DNA of 64,000 nucleotides from the NCBI GenBank assembly GCA_017457955.1, contig JAFTGL010000009.1, positions 62,001 to 126,000 of the forward strand, written 5' to 3'. Below are positions 39,480 through 48,264 of the stretch, in pieces. Under the pieces are notes generated by a model. That model searched no databases and was not told the DNA's origin. It saw only the letters and a list, made by a program, of their open reading frames with translations. The position numbers and the translations under genes are program-made. Source of the stretch: Ruminococcus sp. Lineage in GTDB: Bacteria > Bacillota > Clostridia > Oscillospirales > Acutalibacteraceae. The number at the start of each line of letters is the position of its first letter. Within the stretch, counting starts at the first letter, position 1.

Positions 39480-41375
39480 ATGAGGAAGATAATATCTGTA
39501 TTGCTTGCAGCGATTATTATGTTAAGTATCACATTAATCGCTCCCCTTCACGCGTCAGCTTTGTCTCAGGGTGATGTAGTTAATTGGATGGCATCAAAAA
39601 ACGGTACAACAATTAATGATGGTGGAACTCAATGTGTTGCGGCTTTCAATTCTTACCTGAGACTCTGGGGAATTTCAAGCCCTATTTCAATGTATCCAGT
39701 GGGTTCTGCCTACCAGATTTTTAATTATGATGCACCTTCTGGATGGCAAAAGATTTCCGGCAGTGGAAATTATCAAGTTGGTGATGTAGTAATATGGGAC
39801 AGTTCTATAGGTAGAGGTCACGGTCATGTTGGTATGGTTTACTCTACGAGCGGTACTGTTCAAATCTTTGATCAAAACTGGGTATCAAGCAATGTTTGTG
39901 GAATACACAACCTATCAAACACAGGAGCGATTAGAGGAGTCTTTAGACCTCCACTTGGTGTAAACCCTTTTCCAGGTCCTGAAGACACCTCATGGAATGT
40001 CCCTGTTTGGAAAACTGCGAAGTATAAAGCTAATACTTATGATTCATATGGCAGCCAGGAATCAAATCGATGGATAGATCAAGGCGATAACTGCTATATA
40101 GAAAAAGTTTATCAGAACGGTTATGTATGGGTAAAATACCCTTCGTCTGCTTCTTCTGATGGATATAGATGGGCATTTACCAAAGCAGATGTTTTCCCCC
40201 TCGAAAAGAAAGGGAATAGTTTTCCTGGAGAAGAAGACACATCATGGAACGTTCCTGTTTGGAAAACCGCCAACTCTGCTTTGAACACTTATGACGAAAG
40301 TGGCAATCAAGAATCTAATCGTTGGATTGATCAAGGAGACAACTGCTATATCGAACATGTCTATAAGAACGGGTATGCGTGGGTTAAATATCCTTCGTCA
40401 GCTTCTTCTGATGGTTGGAGATGGGCATACACAGTTGCGTCCGGTTTCTCGTTGGAAAAGAAGAACTGGTATAGCGGACAGTCGCCGGTTAATGTTGGAA
40501 CAGATTTCTATGCATATATTATTAACACTAGTCCTTGGAAGCATCTGACAAATGATAATAATAATGTATCTATCAGAACCGAAACAGGCGAAGCAAATCA
40601 GGTCTGGAAGTTCGATAGATTAAGCGACGGTTCGTATCGTATTATTAATGTTGCAGATGGTAAAGCTCTTGACGATTACAATCTCGGAACGAGTGACGGA
40701 TCTAATGTTCAAGTGTGGGACACAAATGATTCAAATGCTCAGAAGTGGTTCATCTATGGTGAATCGGGAGCATATTATCTGCGTGCGGCCTGCGGAGATT
40801 TAGTATTAGATGTAAACGGCGGTGCTTCGAGTGATGGAACAAATGTGCAGATGTGGACTAAGAATGACTCCGCAGCACAGAAATTCCAGATATGGAAACT
40901 TAATAAAGCAGGACAGACACAAGTTTACTGTCAGGAAGGTTCATCTATCACACCTACAATTATATCTTGGGATGTTACCACTGATACTCTAGAGTATGAA
41001 GTTAGAGTATGGAAAGGAACTGCCCAAGAAGGTGACCCGTTTATTACTCGTACCGAAGAAAGAGGTAATAGCTGTAGCATTAATCTGCCTGTAGGAGATT
41101 ATGAGGCATGTGTTTATTCAAAGAACAACTATAGCACAACCATAAGTGCAAATACAGTTAAGTTTACTGTAACACAAGGCGTAATAATCGGTGATATTAA
41201 TAATGATAACACTATCAATATGAAAGACATAGTTTTACTTCAGCAATATATGAATGGTTGGGAAGTTACCATTAATGAACCATCGGCAGATGTAAACAAT
41301 GACGGAAAAACCAATATGAAAGACATCGTATTGCTTCAGCAATACATGAATGGATGGGATGTTTCTTTAGGATAA
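39480..41375 (+). CDS. Secreted CHAP-domain hydrolase with ricin-type lectin module and dockerin
   Basis: 631 residues; ATG at 39480 follows AAGGAG. Signal peptide ~1-28. CHAP domain ~29-155 with C52 (TQCVAAF), H116 (GHGHVGMV) and a polar DQNW, an amidase/endopeptidase active site. Two almost identical ~85-residue SH3-like tandem repeats (each beginning FPG-EDTSWNVPVWKTA) cover ~165-325; at DNA level they lie near 39970-40210 and 40220-40460. A ricin-B-like lectin (~335-480, QVWKF and QKWFIY repeats) and an Ig-like stretch follow. The dockerin at the C-terminus (NMKDIVLLQQYMNGW twice) matches the operon's other enzymes. No cohesin. Confidence 0.9.
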   Translation: MRKIISVLLAAIIMLSITLIAPLHASALSQGDVVNWMASKNGTTINDGGTQCVAAFNSYLRLWGISSPISMYPVGSAYQIFNYDAPSGWQKISGSGNYQVGDVVIWDSSIGRGHGHVGMVYSTSGTVQIFDQNWVSSNVCGIHNLSNTGAIRGVFRPPLGVNPFPGPEDTSWNVPVWKTAKYKANTYDSYGSQESNRWIDQGDNCYIEKVYQNGYVWVKYPSSASSDGYRWAFTKADVFPLEKKGNSFPGEEDTSWNVPVWKTANSALNTYDESGNQESNRWIDQGDNCYIEHVYKNGYAWVKYPSSASSDGWRWAYTVASGFSLEKKNWYSGQSPVNVGTDFYAYIINTSPWKHLTNDNNNVSIRTETGEANQVWKFDRLSDGSYRIINVADGKALDDYNLGTSDGSNVQVWDTNDSNAQKWFIYGESGAYYLRAACGDLVLDVNGGASSDGTNVQMWTKNDSAAQKFQIWKLNKAGQTQVYCQEGSSITPTIISWDVTTDTLEYEVRVWKGTAQEGDPFITRTEERGNSCSINLPVGDYEACVYSKNNYSTTISANTVKFTVTQGVIIGDINNDNTINMKDIVLLQQYMNGWEVTINEPSADVNNDGKTNMKDIVLLQQYMNGWDVSLG

Positions 41376-41389
41376 AGGAGTATTAATCA

Positions 41390-43183
41390 ATGAAAAAATT
41401 ATTAACGATATTACTGGTTACCTTACTAGTTTTTTCCTCACTACCAATAGCAAATGCAGCCAGTATCACTCCTGCTTTTGTAGTTGAAAGTATAAACGCT
41501 AGATGCGGAGAAACGATTGAGGTCGGAATTGATATTCAAAATAATCCGGGAATAACAGCATTACAATTAAAAGTCGAGTATTCTGATTCTGATTTGGAGT
41601 TACTATCCATCGACAATGCTGGTTTGTTTACAGATTCGATCACTCATGGCTCTCTCGAAGTAAATCCGCTTACTATCTCTTGGTATGCTTCAGATTCAAA
41701 AGACAAGAGCTCAAACGGCACATTAGCAATTCTAAAGTTTAAAGTGAGAGAAAATGCACAATCCAGCGATATTTCAATAAGTTTTGATCCTGATAATGTT
41801 TTCAATTCTTCTTTTAATAATATTGACTTCGATACAGTGGAGGGATCTGTCACAGTCATCGAAAAAACATTAACTAAGATTTCGGTCAGCAAACTACCCA
41901 CAAAAACCACTTATAGCATTGGTGAGTCATTAGATACAAATGGATTACAACTAAAAGCGGAGTATGATGATGGGTCAAATGAAATAGTTACTAATGGATT
42001 TACGACCAGCGGATTTAGTTCTCAATCTACAGGAAAGAAGACAGTAACTGTTGTATATCAAGGAAAGTCAGCAACTTTCGATGTTAGCGTGATAGCACCG
42101 AGTTTTGAAGTAGGTAATACAACCGGTGTCTGTGGCAGTACAGTAGAGCTAAACATCGATATAGAGAATAATCCGGGGATAGCAGCACTACAACTAAATG
42201 TGGAGTATTCCGATACAGATTTGGAGTTGCTTTCTATTGAGAATGGCGAAGTATTTGATGATTCAATCACATACAGTCCTCTGGATGTTAAACCAGTTGT
42301 TATTTCTTGGTTTGCATCTAATTCCCAAAACAACAGCTCTAACGGAACTTTAGCAAAACTGAGATTCAAAATACGAGAGTCCGCAAGTTCAAACACAGTT
42401 AAGCTTAGTTATGATCCGGATAATGTATTCAATATTTCTTTTGATAATGTATATTTTGAAACATTTGATGGAGCTGTAACGGTTAAAGAAAAGTCGCTGA
42501 CAAAGATTTCTGTCAGTAAACAACCGACCAAAACCACATATTTTATTGGTCAAGCACTCGATACCACTGGTTTAGAGCTTAAGGCTGAATATGATGACGG
42601 TTCATCCGAAACTATCACCAGCGGATTTAACACAAGTGGCTATAGCTCTACGACAGCTGGTTATAAGACGGTCACTGTATCCTATGGTGGTAAAACTACT
42701 ACCTTCAAGGTGACAGTTAGAAAAAAATCGCTTACGAAGATCTATGTTAGTAAGCTGCCGCTCAAAACTGAGTATTTTGTTGATGAGGCATTAGACACAA
42801 CAGGATTAGAACTAAAAGCTGATTATGATGATGGTTCTACAGAAACTATAACTAGCGGCTTCATTACTAGCGGCTTCAACTCAACGACTGCTGGAACAAA
42901 AACCGTCACGGTAGCCTATGGCAGTAAGACCGCATCCTTTAAGGTAAAAGTAAGCGAAGCAACATCTGCTATCCTTGGAGATATTGATAATGACGATGCT
43001 GTTACAATTATTGATGCGACATATATTCAAAGAAAACTAGCTAGTATTCCTACTCCGAAGTTTAACGATAAGGTTGCTGATACGGATGAGGATGGGGAAT
43101 TAACAATTATCGATGCCACTTTTATTCAAAGATGGCTAGCAGCATTACCCAGTAATGATAAAATTGGAGAGCCTATTAAATAA
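41390..43183 (+). CDS. Scaffoldin with two cohesins and a divergent dockerin
   Basis: 597 residues, no enzyme domain. Signal peptide ~1-23. Cohesin 1 ~27-156 and cohesin 2 ~237-366 share about half their residues; each has the NNPGIxALQL and SSNGTLAxLxFK patterns. Three Ig-like repeats lie at ~160-233, ~370-443 and ~447-521 (LTKISVSKLPTKTTYxxGxxLDT). A C-terminal dockerin (~527-588, VTIIDATYIQRKLASI and LTIIDATFIQRWLAAL) differs from the enzyme dockerins and is closer to the amylase dockerin. It can bind two dockerin enzymes and attach itself elsewhere. Confidence 0.9.
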   Translation: MKKLLTILLVTLLVFSSLPIANAASITPAFVVESINARCGETIEVGIDIQNNPGITALQLKVEYSDSDLELLSIDNAGLFTDSITHGSLEVNPLTISWYASDSKDKSSNGTLAILKFKVRENAQSSDISISFDPDNVFNSSFNNIDFDTVEGSVTVIEKTLTKISVSKLPTKTTYSIGESLDTNGLQLKAEYDDGSNEIVTNGFTTSGFSSQSTGKKTVTVVYQGKSATFDVSVIAPSFEVGNTTGVCGSTVELNIDIENNPGIAALQLNVEYSDTDLELLSIENGEVFDDSITYSPLDVKPVVISWFASNSQNNSSNGTLAKLRFKIRESASSNTVKLSYDPDNVFNISFDNVYFETFDGAVTVKEKSLTKISVSKQPTKTTYFIGQALDTTGLELKAEYDDGSSETITSGFNTSGYSSTTAGYKTVTVSYGGKTTTFKVTVRKKSLTKIYVSKLPLKTEYFVDEALDTTGLELKADYDDGSTETITSGFITSGFNSTTAGTKTVTVAYGSKTASFKVKVSEATSAILGDIDNDDAVTIIDATYIQRKLASIPTPKFNDKVADTDEDGELTIIDATFIQRWLAALPSNDKIGEPIK

Positions 43184-43203
43184 AGATCAAGGTGAGAGAA
43201 GTA

Positions 43204-44286
43204 ATGAAAGCAATAAAAAGAATATGGTTAGTTTGTATGACACTGCTGTTATTGATAACGAATGCCGTGCCTGCACTTGCTGCAGGCACAGTAGCGGCTT
43301 TGTCTTCAGAAGAAGTGTATATTCAGGATAAAGTTTCATTAGTTCCAATCATAATAACTAGTAACCCAGGGATTATTGCTTTTAAAATTACATGTGAATA
43401 CGACTCGAATCTATTAGAAATAATTGATATAATACCGGGGAATGTTATCTCTACCGGTACATTATTTCATAATCTAGGAATTCACGCAAATACAGTAGAT
43501 GTATCGTGGTATGATATAAACGATCATAATTCCGATGGAGTACTATTTGTGATAGCTGTAAAGCCAACAGATAAACTAAAGAGCGAAAAGCATACTTTTA
43601 TAAAAATGTCAGTTAGTCAAGAGGATACATTTAATAGTCAATTTAATGATGTGATATTAAATTCCGAGCCTGTAGCAATAAAGTATGCAAACAGCTCAAA
43701 TGAATTAACAGTTAATCCAGAGAAAACTGACATATCTGATTTATCTAATGGACAAATTGTATCAACTGTAAAAGCTGAACTAGCTGATGCTGAAATAGAA
43801 TCAATTGATGATGCTGACGAGACTGTATTATCCAATGTGAACAAAGATTTACAAATAATAAGCGCTAACACAAATACGGGTTTTTCGACTATTGACGAAA
43901 TGATGTCTGCGTATCAAAAAGCGCTTATTGGTATTTATTCAGAAAAACTAAAGTCAGAATATGGTGAAGAATTATCAAACAGAGCTGCTGCGGTTTTGAA
44001 TCTTAACAAAACAATTTCATATGATGAACTAAGTGATAACAAAAAGATAGTAGTTATCCTAGAATTACTTTCTGATATTGAAGATAGTGATGAAACCTTT
44101 TTGAAATCATCTATTGTTGAAACAAACAATTACAGTCCAACAGAATTAGAATCGCTGAGTCGTGCAACGGCAGACGAAAACGCAAATAGTAATAAAGGTA
44201 ATTATCTGTGGTTAATAATCGTTTGTATTGCTGGAGCTTTGATTGTGACTTTTATTATACGCAAAAGGATCAAACAAAAAAGCTAG
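43204..44286 (+). CDS. Membrane-anchored single-cohesin protein
   Basis: 360 residues from the ATG at 43204 (AAGGTGAG upstream). Signal peptide ~1-24, then one divergent cohesin (~25-160, SNPGIIAFKITCEYDSNLLEI). A ~155-residue charged helical spacer follows, then a C-terminal membrane helix (LWLIIVCIAGALIVTFII) and a basic tail RKRIKQKS. No LPXTG motif, so anchoring would be by the membrane helix, not sortase. Last gene of the operon; probable cell-surface anchor for the scaffoldin dockerin. Confidence 0.85.
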   Translation: MKAIKRIWLVCMTLLLLITNAVPALAAGTVAALSSEEVYIQDKVSLVPIIITSNPGIIAFKITCEYDSNLLEIIDIIPGNVISTGTLFHNLGIHANTVDVSWYDINDHNSDGVLFVIAVKPTDKLKSEKHTFIKMSVSQEDTFNSQFNDVILNSEPVAIKYANSSNELTVNPEKTDISDLSNGQIVSTVKAELADAEIESIDDADETVLSNVNKDLQIISANTNTGFSTIDEMMSAYQKALIGIYSEKLKSEYGEELSNRAAAVLNLNKTISYDELSDNKKIVVILELLSDIEDSDETFLKSSIVETNNYSPTELESLSRATADENANSNKGNYLWLIIVCIAGALIVTFIIRKRIKQKS

Positions 44287-44569
44287 CATAGTTTCCTGTT
44301 TCTAGGAGAAAAATGCTAATATTATTCTAAGCAAAGATATATGGAGAATGGGAGTTTTACTAACATGGCAAGCTATGCCTTCTTGTACAAGAACGCTCTT
44401 TTTACAAATTTCGCGACTCGCTCCATTTTGTAAAAATGCTTGTTGGTGACGATCCCCAAACCCCTGAGATCGTCAACTTTGTTGACGGCTGCGCGTTCAA
44501 AGAACGCTGAAAATATAAAGGCGGTCAGGCTTAAACAAGCTTGACCGTTTTTATGTTGCGATGATTATT
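44287..44569. other. Gene-free segment with consecutive hairpins
   Basis: Five inverted repeats follow one another: TTCTTGTACAAGAA (44380-44393), TTTTTACAA/TTGTAAAAA (44399-44436), TGACGATC/GATCGTCA (44447-44475), GTCAAC/GTTGAC (44472-44486), and GCGTTC/GAACGC (44493-44507), then the terminator below. One frame reads a short peptide with TPEIVNFVDGCAFKER, perhaps a gene remnant. Candidate recombination or transfer site, or an element end. Confidence 0.5.
44522..44552. terminator. Terminator between the cohesin operon and the AbiE/mob module
   Basis: 11-bp stem CGGTCAGGCTT / AAGCTTGACCG (one G-U), loop AAAC, followed by TTTTT on the plus strand. Confidence 0.85.
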
Positions 44570-45553
44570 TTATTCGATCCGATAATTGTTCCACGCCGGA
44601 TTTGACTTTAGCTTTCTCTCAATACCGGAAAGCGCGATCAGCGCCTTTTCAAAGCCGATCCGGTCACAGTCCCGAAGCACATATTGATTCTGCATGACCT
44701 CATATGCTTTGCGAACTTCTTGATTATTCTCTGCCGCTGTAAAGAAGGTGAACTCCGAAGGCATGACGCCGGGGATCCCGTCCAAACGCTCCCGTTCCTC
44801 TGTGATACGAATATCCAGCAGTCGCTTCATTTGATCTTCATTCAAGAGTAATGCGGTGATCTTTTTGTGATCCGAGATAACTGCCAGATCATAGATGTGC
44901 TTTGCCGCTTCAAACGCCCGGTGAGGATCGGACGATCTACGCACATAGGCTTCTGCCGCAAATAGCTTATCAATAAAGACGCGCTCCAAGGAGATCGTCT
45001 GAATAGAGAAAGGTTTTACGTCATATTGTGTTGCAAGAATTTGCTTTTGTTCATCTGTCGCGAGGTCGTAGAGCATAGCGGATATTTCCAAGCTCTCGAC
45101 CGGCTCGCTGATTGTAAAGGACGTCGCCTCGATTTTCAGTTTTCCGAAACGCTGCAACGCGTCATTCGCGTCATAAGAAGTTATCGGCTCGTAAGTATAT
45201 ACGGCGATGATCTCTGAGCGATTGGTTCTACCGGCGGCAGGATCACGAATCAGCGAGGTGTATTTCTTTGTCGCTTGTTCCAGTCGTTTGTCGTTTTGTG
45301 TGCGACTGCAGTTTCTGGTGTCAACTGAGAGATCGATATCCTCCGAAAAGCGATTGGTGCTTTTCAACGCCTTGTATAACGCCGTACCACCTTTGAAATA
45401 TGCCGGAAGTTCTTCTACTTGTTTTGCCGCCAGCTCTTCCAACATCAGCACAACATAATAGTCCTTTTCCAAAACATCGGCGCGATATCCGGTCTTTTCA
45501 TGTATGCTCTCGATCAATACCCTAAAAGCGTCTTTATCCAGATGAAGCTTCAT
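44570..45553 (-). CDS. abiEii: AbiEii/AbiGii-family toxin (nucleotidyltransferase)
   Basis: 327 residues. The conserved start LEKDYYVVLMLEEL and nucleotidyltransferase motif FKGGTALYKALKSTNRFSEDIDLSV (about 54-78, GG...DxD) match AbiEii. The family forms type IV toxin-antitoxin/abortive infection systems; related MenT-type enzymes add nucleotides to tRNA. Overlaps its antitoxin by four bases (ATGA), typical of translational coupling. Convergent with the cohesin operon. Confidence 0.9.
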   Translation of the reverse strand: MKLHLDKDAFRVLIESIHEKTGYRADVLEKDYYVVLMLEELAAKQVEELPAYFKGGTALYKALKSTNRFSEDIDLSVDTRNCSRTQNDKRLEQATKKYTSLIRDPAAGRTNRSEIIAVYTYEPITSYDANDALQRFGKLKIEATSFTISEPVESLEISAMLYDLATDEQKQILATQYDVKPFSIQTISLERVFIDKLFAAEAYVRRSSDPHRAFEAAKHIYDLAVISDHKKITALLLNEDQMKRLLDIRITEERERLDGIPGVMPSEFTFFTAAENNQEVRKAYEVMQNQYVLRDCDRIGFEKALIALSGIERKLKSNPAWNNYRIE

Positions 45554-46206
45554 ATCGCATATCCTCCCTCGCTTGCAGTATGAGCAAGCTGCATGATCGT
45601 GTTTTTATTATAATAGCGGTCGGCCAAGAATAAGAGTTTGCCATAATGTAAGCCGTACTCCTGAATGTGCTTTGCCATGACCTGATAGGGTTTCTCCGCG
45701 TCAACAGGCGCTTTATCCAATAGCTCTAAAGCATCTAAGGTTTGTAGATAGGCTTTGTTGTCCGCGTCGATCTTCACCTTAGGTGGTTTGATTGTAACGC
45801 CAAGCTTTTTATCCGTGCGCACACACTCCTTCGCTATATTCGTCGCTATCAGATGTTCCCGCGGCATTTGTGTTGCCAATCCTAAATAATGCAGCAGCGT
45901 AAGCCCTGTTTCATATCCCTTATCGGGGAGCAAATACTTGTCGGCGATCAGCTTTTCTTTGTCAATACCTTTTTCGCCGAAGGGAGTGATGACAGTACGG
46001 TAATAGATACCCTTTTGATAAAAGCGAAGATCAGGAACAAGACCACCATCCATGATACGCTTGACAGCGACAGAGGTTGCCGCTGCCGCTTGCTTTTCAT
46101 CCAGAGAGAAATGCTCAGCCAAGTCGCTTGCAAGGCGATTGATATAAATAGGGGTCCCCGTCGGCATTTGTTCCAACAGCGCATGAGTATAATCCATGTA
46201 TGTCAT
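45550..46206 (-). CDS. abiEi: AbiEi-type antitoxin / DUF6088 protein
   Basis: 218 residues. An N-terminal winged-helix portion (RLASDLAEHFSLDEKQAAAATSVAVKR, split here) and a longer C-terminal domain are as in AbiEi antitoxins, which repress their own promoter and neutralise AbiEii. A clear promoter lies upstream. Exact family name is less certain than the toxin partner. Confidence 0.8.
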   Translation of the reverse strand: MTYMDYTHALLEQMPTGTPIYINRLASDLAEHFSLDEKQAAAATSVAVKRIMDGGLVPDLRFYQKGIYYRTVITPFGEKGIDKEKLIADKYLLPDKGYETGLTLLHYLGLATQMPREHLIATNIAKECVRTDKKLGVTIKPPKVKIDADNKAYLQTLDALELLDKAPVDAEKPYQVMAKHIQEYGLHYGKLLFLADRYYNKNTIMQLAHTASEGGYAI

Positions 46207-46265
46207 CCGATCTCATCTCCTTATTGATATATTATATTCGGTAAAGATGTGTTTATTCCGTTTAT

Positions 46266-46294
46266 ATTATATCATCAGAATAAATAGAAGTCAA
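46266..46294 (-). promoter_or_regulatory. Sigma-A promoter of abiEi-abiEii
   Basis: On the minus strand, TTGACT (46294-46289), 17-base spacer, TATAAT (46271-46266). Repeated AATAAA-like elements around it could be AbiEi binding sites. Confidence 0.75.
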
Positions 46295-46321
46295 TGGATA
46301 AAGACAAATACTATACAGCTA

Positions 46322-47711
46322 CTATCTTGATTTTGTTAGCGTCGGCGTATCGTTCCGTTCTTCAATATTCAATAACTGACTAACATTCGATTTGACATTG
46401 TAAAGCTCTTTCATTTCCTCGCGGGCTTGCTTATACTCTGCGTAAGCCTTTCGCTTTTGCGCCAGAAGCTCCGCGTATTGTTCTCGCAGTGATTTGACCG
46501 GAGGTAACTTTGTCAGGCCGAGCTGATCAAAGTGCTTCTTTGCAGCTTGATGGATCAATATCTCCAATTCATGCTGTGCTCGAAACTTTTTGCTGTAACC
46601 GCTCTTGCGATACTCGACATAGATTTCTCGCGTCTTGACGTAGTTGGCGATCTGTTTTTGCAATTCGCTGTTGGCGGTCATCTGCAATTCCAAATCTTTT
46701 ATCTCGCCGGACAACTCGTTGAATCGCATAACCGATTCGTCCGTGCGTTTCTTCAATTCTTCATAACTCATATCACCATGCTCTTTGAGATAGAGAACAG
46801 CCCGCGACAACTGTTTCAGATTGAACACTTTCGCCCAGCGCTCATAACCCTGACCCTTACCGGCGCGAATCGCCGCGTCGATGTCGATCAGCATCCCAAC
46901 CGTCGGCATATTTGTACTCTCGGAGCAACAATGCGGACACCTTCGATTCTTTCTCTGATCGCCTGCTCCGTGTAATCTCCTTTGAGTGAATTACAGCGGG
47001 TGAATCTTGTTTGACCCATTACCCTTAATCGCAGATTCGTTCGATCTGTGTTGACTTCAACTCCAAGCGATTCGAGCTTTTTTAGGAAATCGGAAAAGTC
47101 CCTCGGATTTTCTTCCAGTGCCGCGTCGATAGCTCGGCGCAGTTGTTCGTGAAAAGAGAGAACCTTTTCATCACCGATCCATGTTCCGTAGCTGCCTCGA
47201 CTCGGTTTTGGATTCTCTACGATCGACAATCCATGCTCCAAGCAAATCTTATCGTTCATCCTGCGGACTGCCCATGTAGAATTCCAAAAGTTGCGGAACT
47301 TCCGTGTGCAGTCGAGATTGATCGAATTGAAAATGATGTGATTATGAACATGGTGCTTGTCTATATGAGTGCAGACGATAAAAGCGTTATTTCCTTTCGT
47401 CAGCTTCATGGCAAGCTCTTGACCGACCTGATTTGCTTCTTCAGGGGTGATCTCTCCGGGCAAAACGATTGACGCAGATGATAAGCGATCACATCGTCAC
47501 TTCCGCGGCGCCTGCCCGTGAGGATGATGTACTGCTGCTTTGCCAACATGAATTCTGTGTCGGCAGTCATTCCGTCACACATATAGCCATATATGAGTTT
47601 GCCGTTATCTGTTTTTTGCGGATTCTCTACATAGTCGATGATGTTTGCTATGGCGGTAGAAGCTGTTCTGCCTTTGCCCGCGTGAAGCGGCATAAGCCTT
47701 GTGGTAGCGAT
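46322..47711 (-). pseudogene. MobA/MobL-type relaxase, two frameshifts
   Basis: About 465 codons spread over three frames. Part 1 (to ~47460) has LMPLHAGKGRTASTAIANIID and DYVENPQKT with the likely catalytic Tyr. Part 2 (47463-46888) has the metal motif THIDKHHVHNHIIF and SFHEQLRRAIDAAL. Part 3 (46909-46322) is the helical C-terminus (GKGQGYERWAKVFNLKQLS). The first break looks like one T lost from a run of five at about 47462-47465; the second is near 46905. The usual family start codon position holds ATC (47711-47709) 8 bases after AGGAG; the first ATG is at 47693. It would nick oriT to start DNA transfer. Probably inactive unless these are sequence errors. Confidence 0.85.
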
Positions 47712-47723
47712 ACGATCATCTCC

Positions 47724-48068
47724 TTACAATGAAAAGATCTTCGAATAGATATCCATAAGTTTACCAATTTCTACTCTAATCTCGTTCAGCCGCTCTCGTA
47801 TATCTTCTATGTCAGTTTGATAAATACTATCCGTTTGATGTGCTTTTCTAGCATACTGATTGAGATTATTGGAGCAGATACCGAGAAGGCTTGTCAATTT
47901 CTGAATCTCACTCATATCCACATGGATGATATGCCCGTAGATCGCCATTCTGCGAAGATATGTTGATAGACCTCTTATATGTGCAGATGCCTTGCCTTCT
48001 TTGATTTTTTCATACTCCTGCTCATTCACATAAAAATGGAGTTGTATTGTTCGATTCTCTTTATTCAT
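47724..48068 (-). CDS. mobC: MobC-like mobilisation accessory protein
   Basis: 114 residues. Ribbon-helix-helix-like N-terminus (QLHFYVNEQEYEKIKEGK) and the conserved LLGICSNNLNQYARKA segment identify the MobC/relaxosome family, which helps the relaxase bind oriT. Its stop codon overlaps the ribosome-binding site of the relaxase gene, so the two are coupled. An oriT may lie in the ~195 bases upstream of it. Confidence 0.88.
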   Translation of the reverse strand: MNKENRTIQLHFYVNEQEYEKIKEGKASAHIRGLSTYLRRMAIYGHIIHVDMSEIQKLTSLLGICSNNLNQYARKAHQTDSIYQTDIEDIRERLNEIRVEIGKLMDIYSKIFSL

Positions 48069-48264
48069 ATCTGCCGTTCCTTTCTGCCGAGCAAACTTGA
48101 ATACTCAGAGAAATTGTAACTGATAGGCTTTGAGAGATTTGTCGAAAGATAGTGATACCAAAAAATAGTCTGTCGTTCTTTGTACATTCTTTATTGATAA
48201 CATATCCGTTGCGTGGTAGAATAATTGAAAGATTACTAATGAAGAATAAGGTGTTGGAGTTAAT

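Noticed and set aside
44400..44510. Short coding frame containing TPEIVNFVDGCAFKER
   Set aside because: No start with ribosome-binding site and dominated by palindromes; kept only as a possible remnant.
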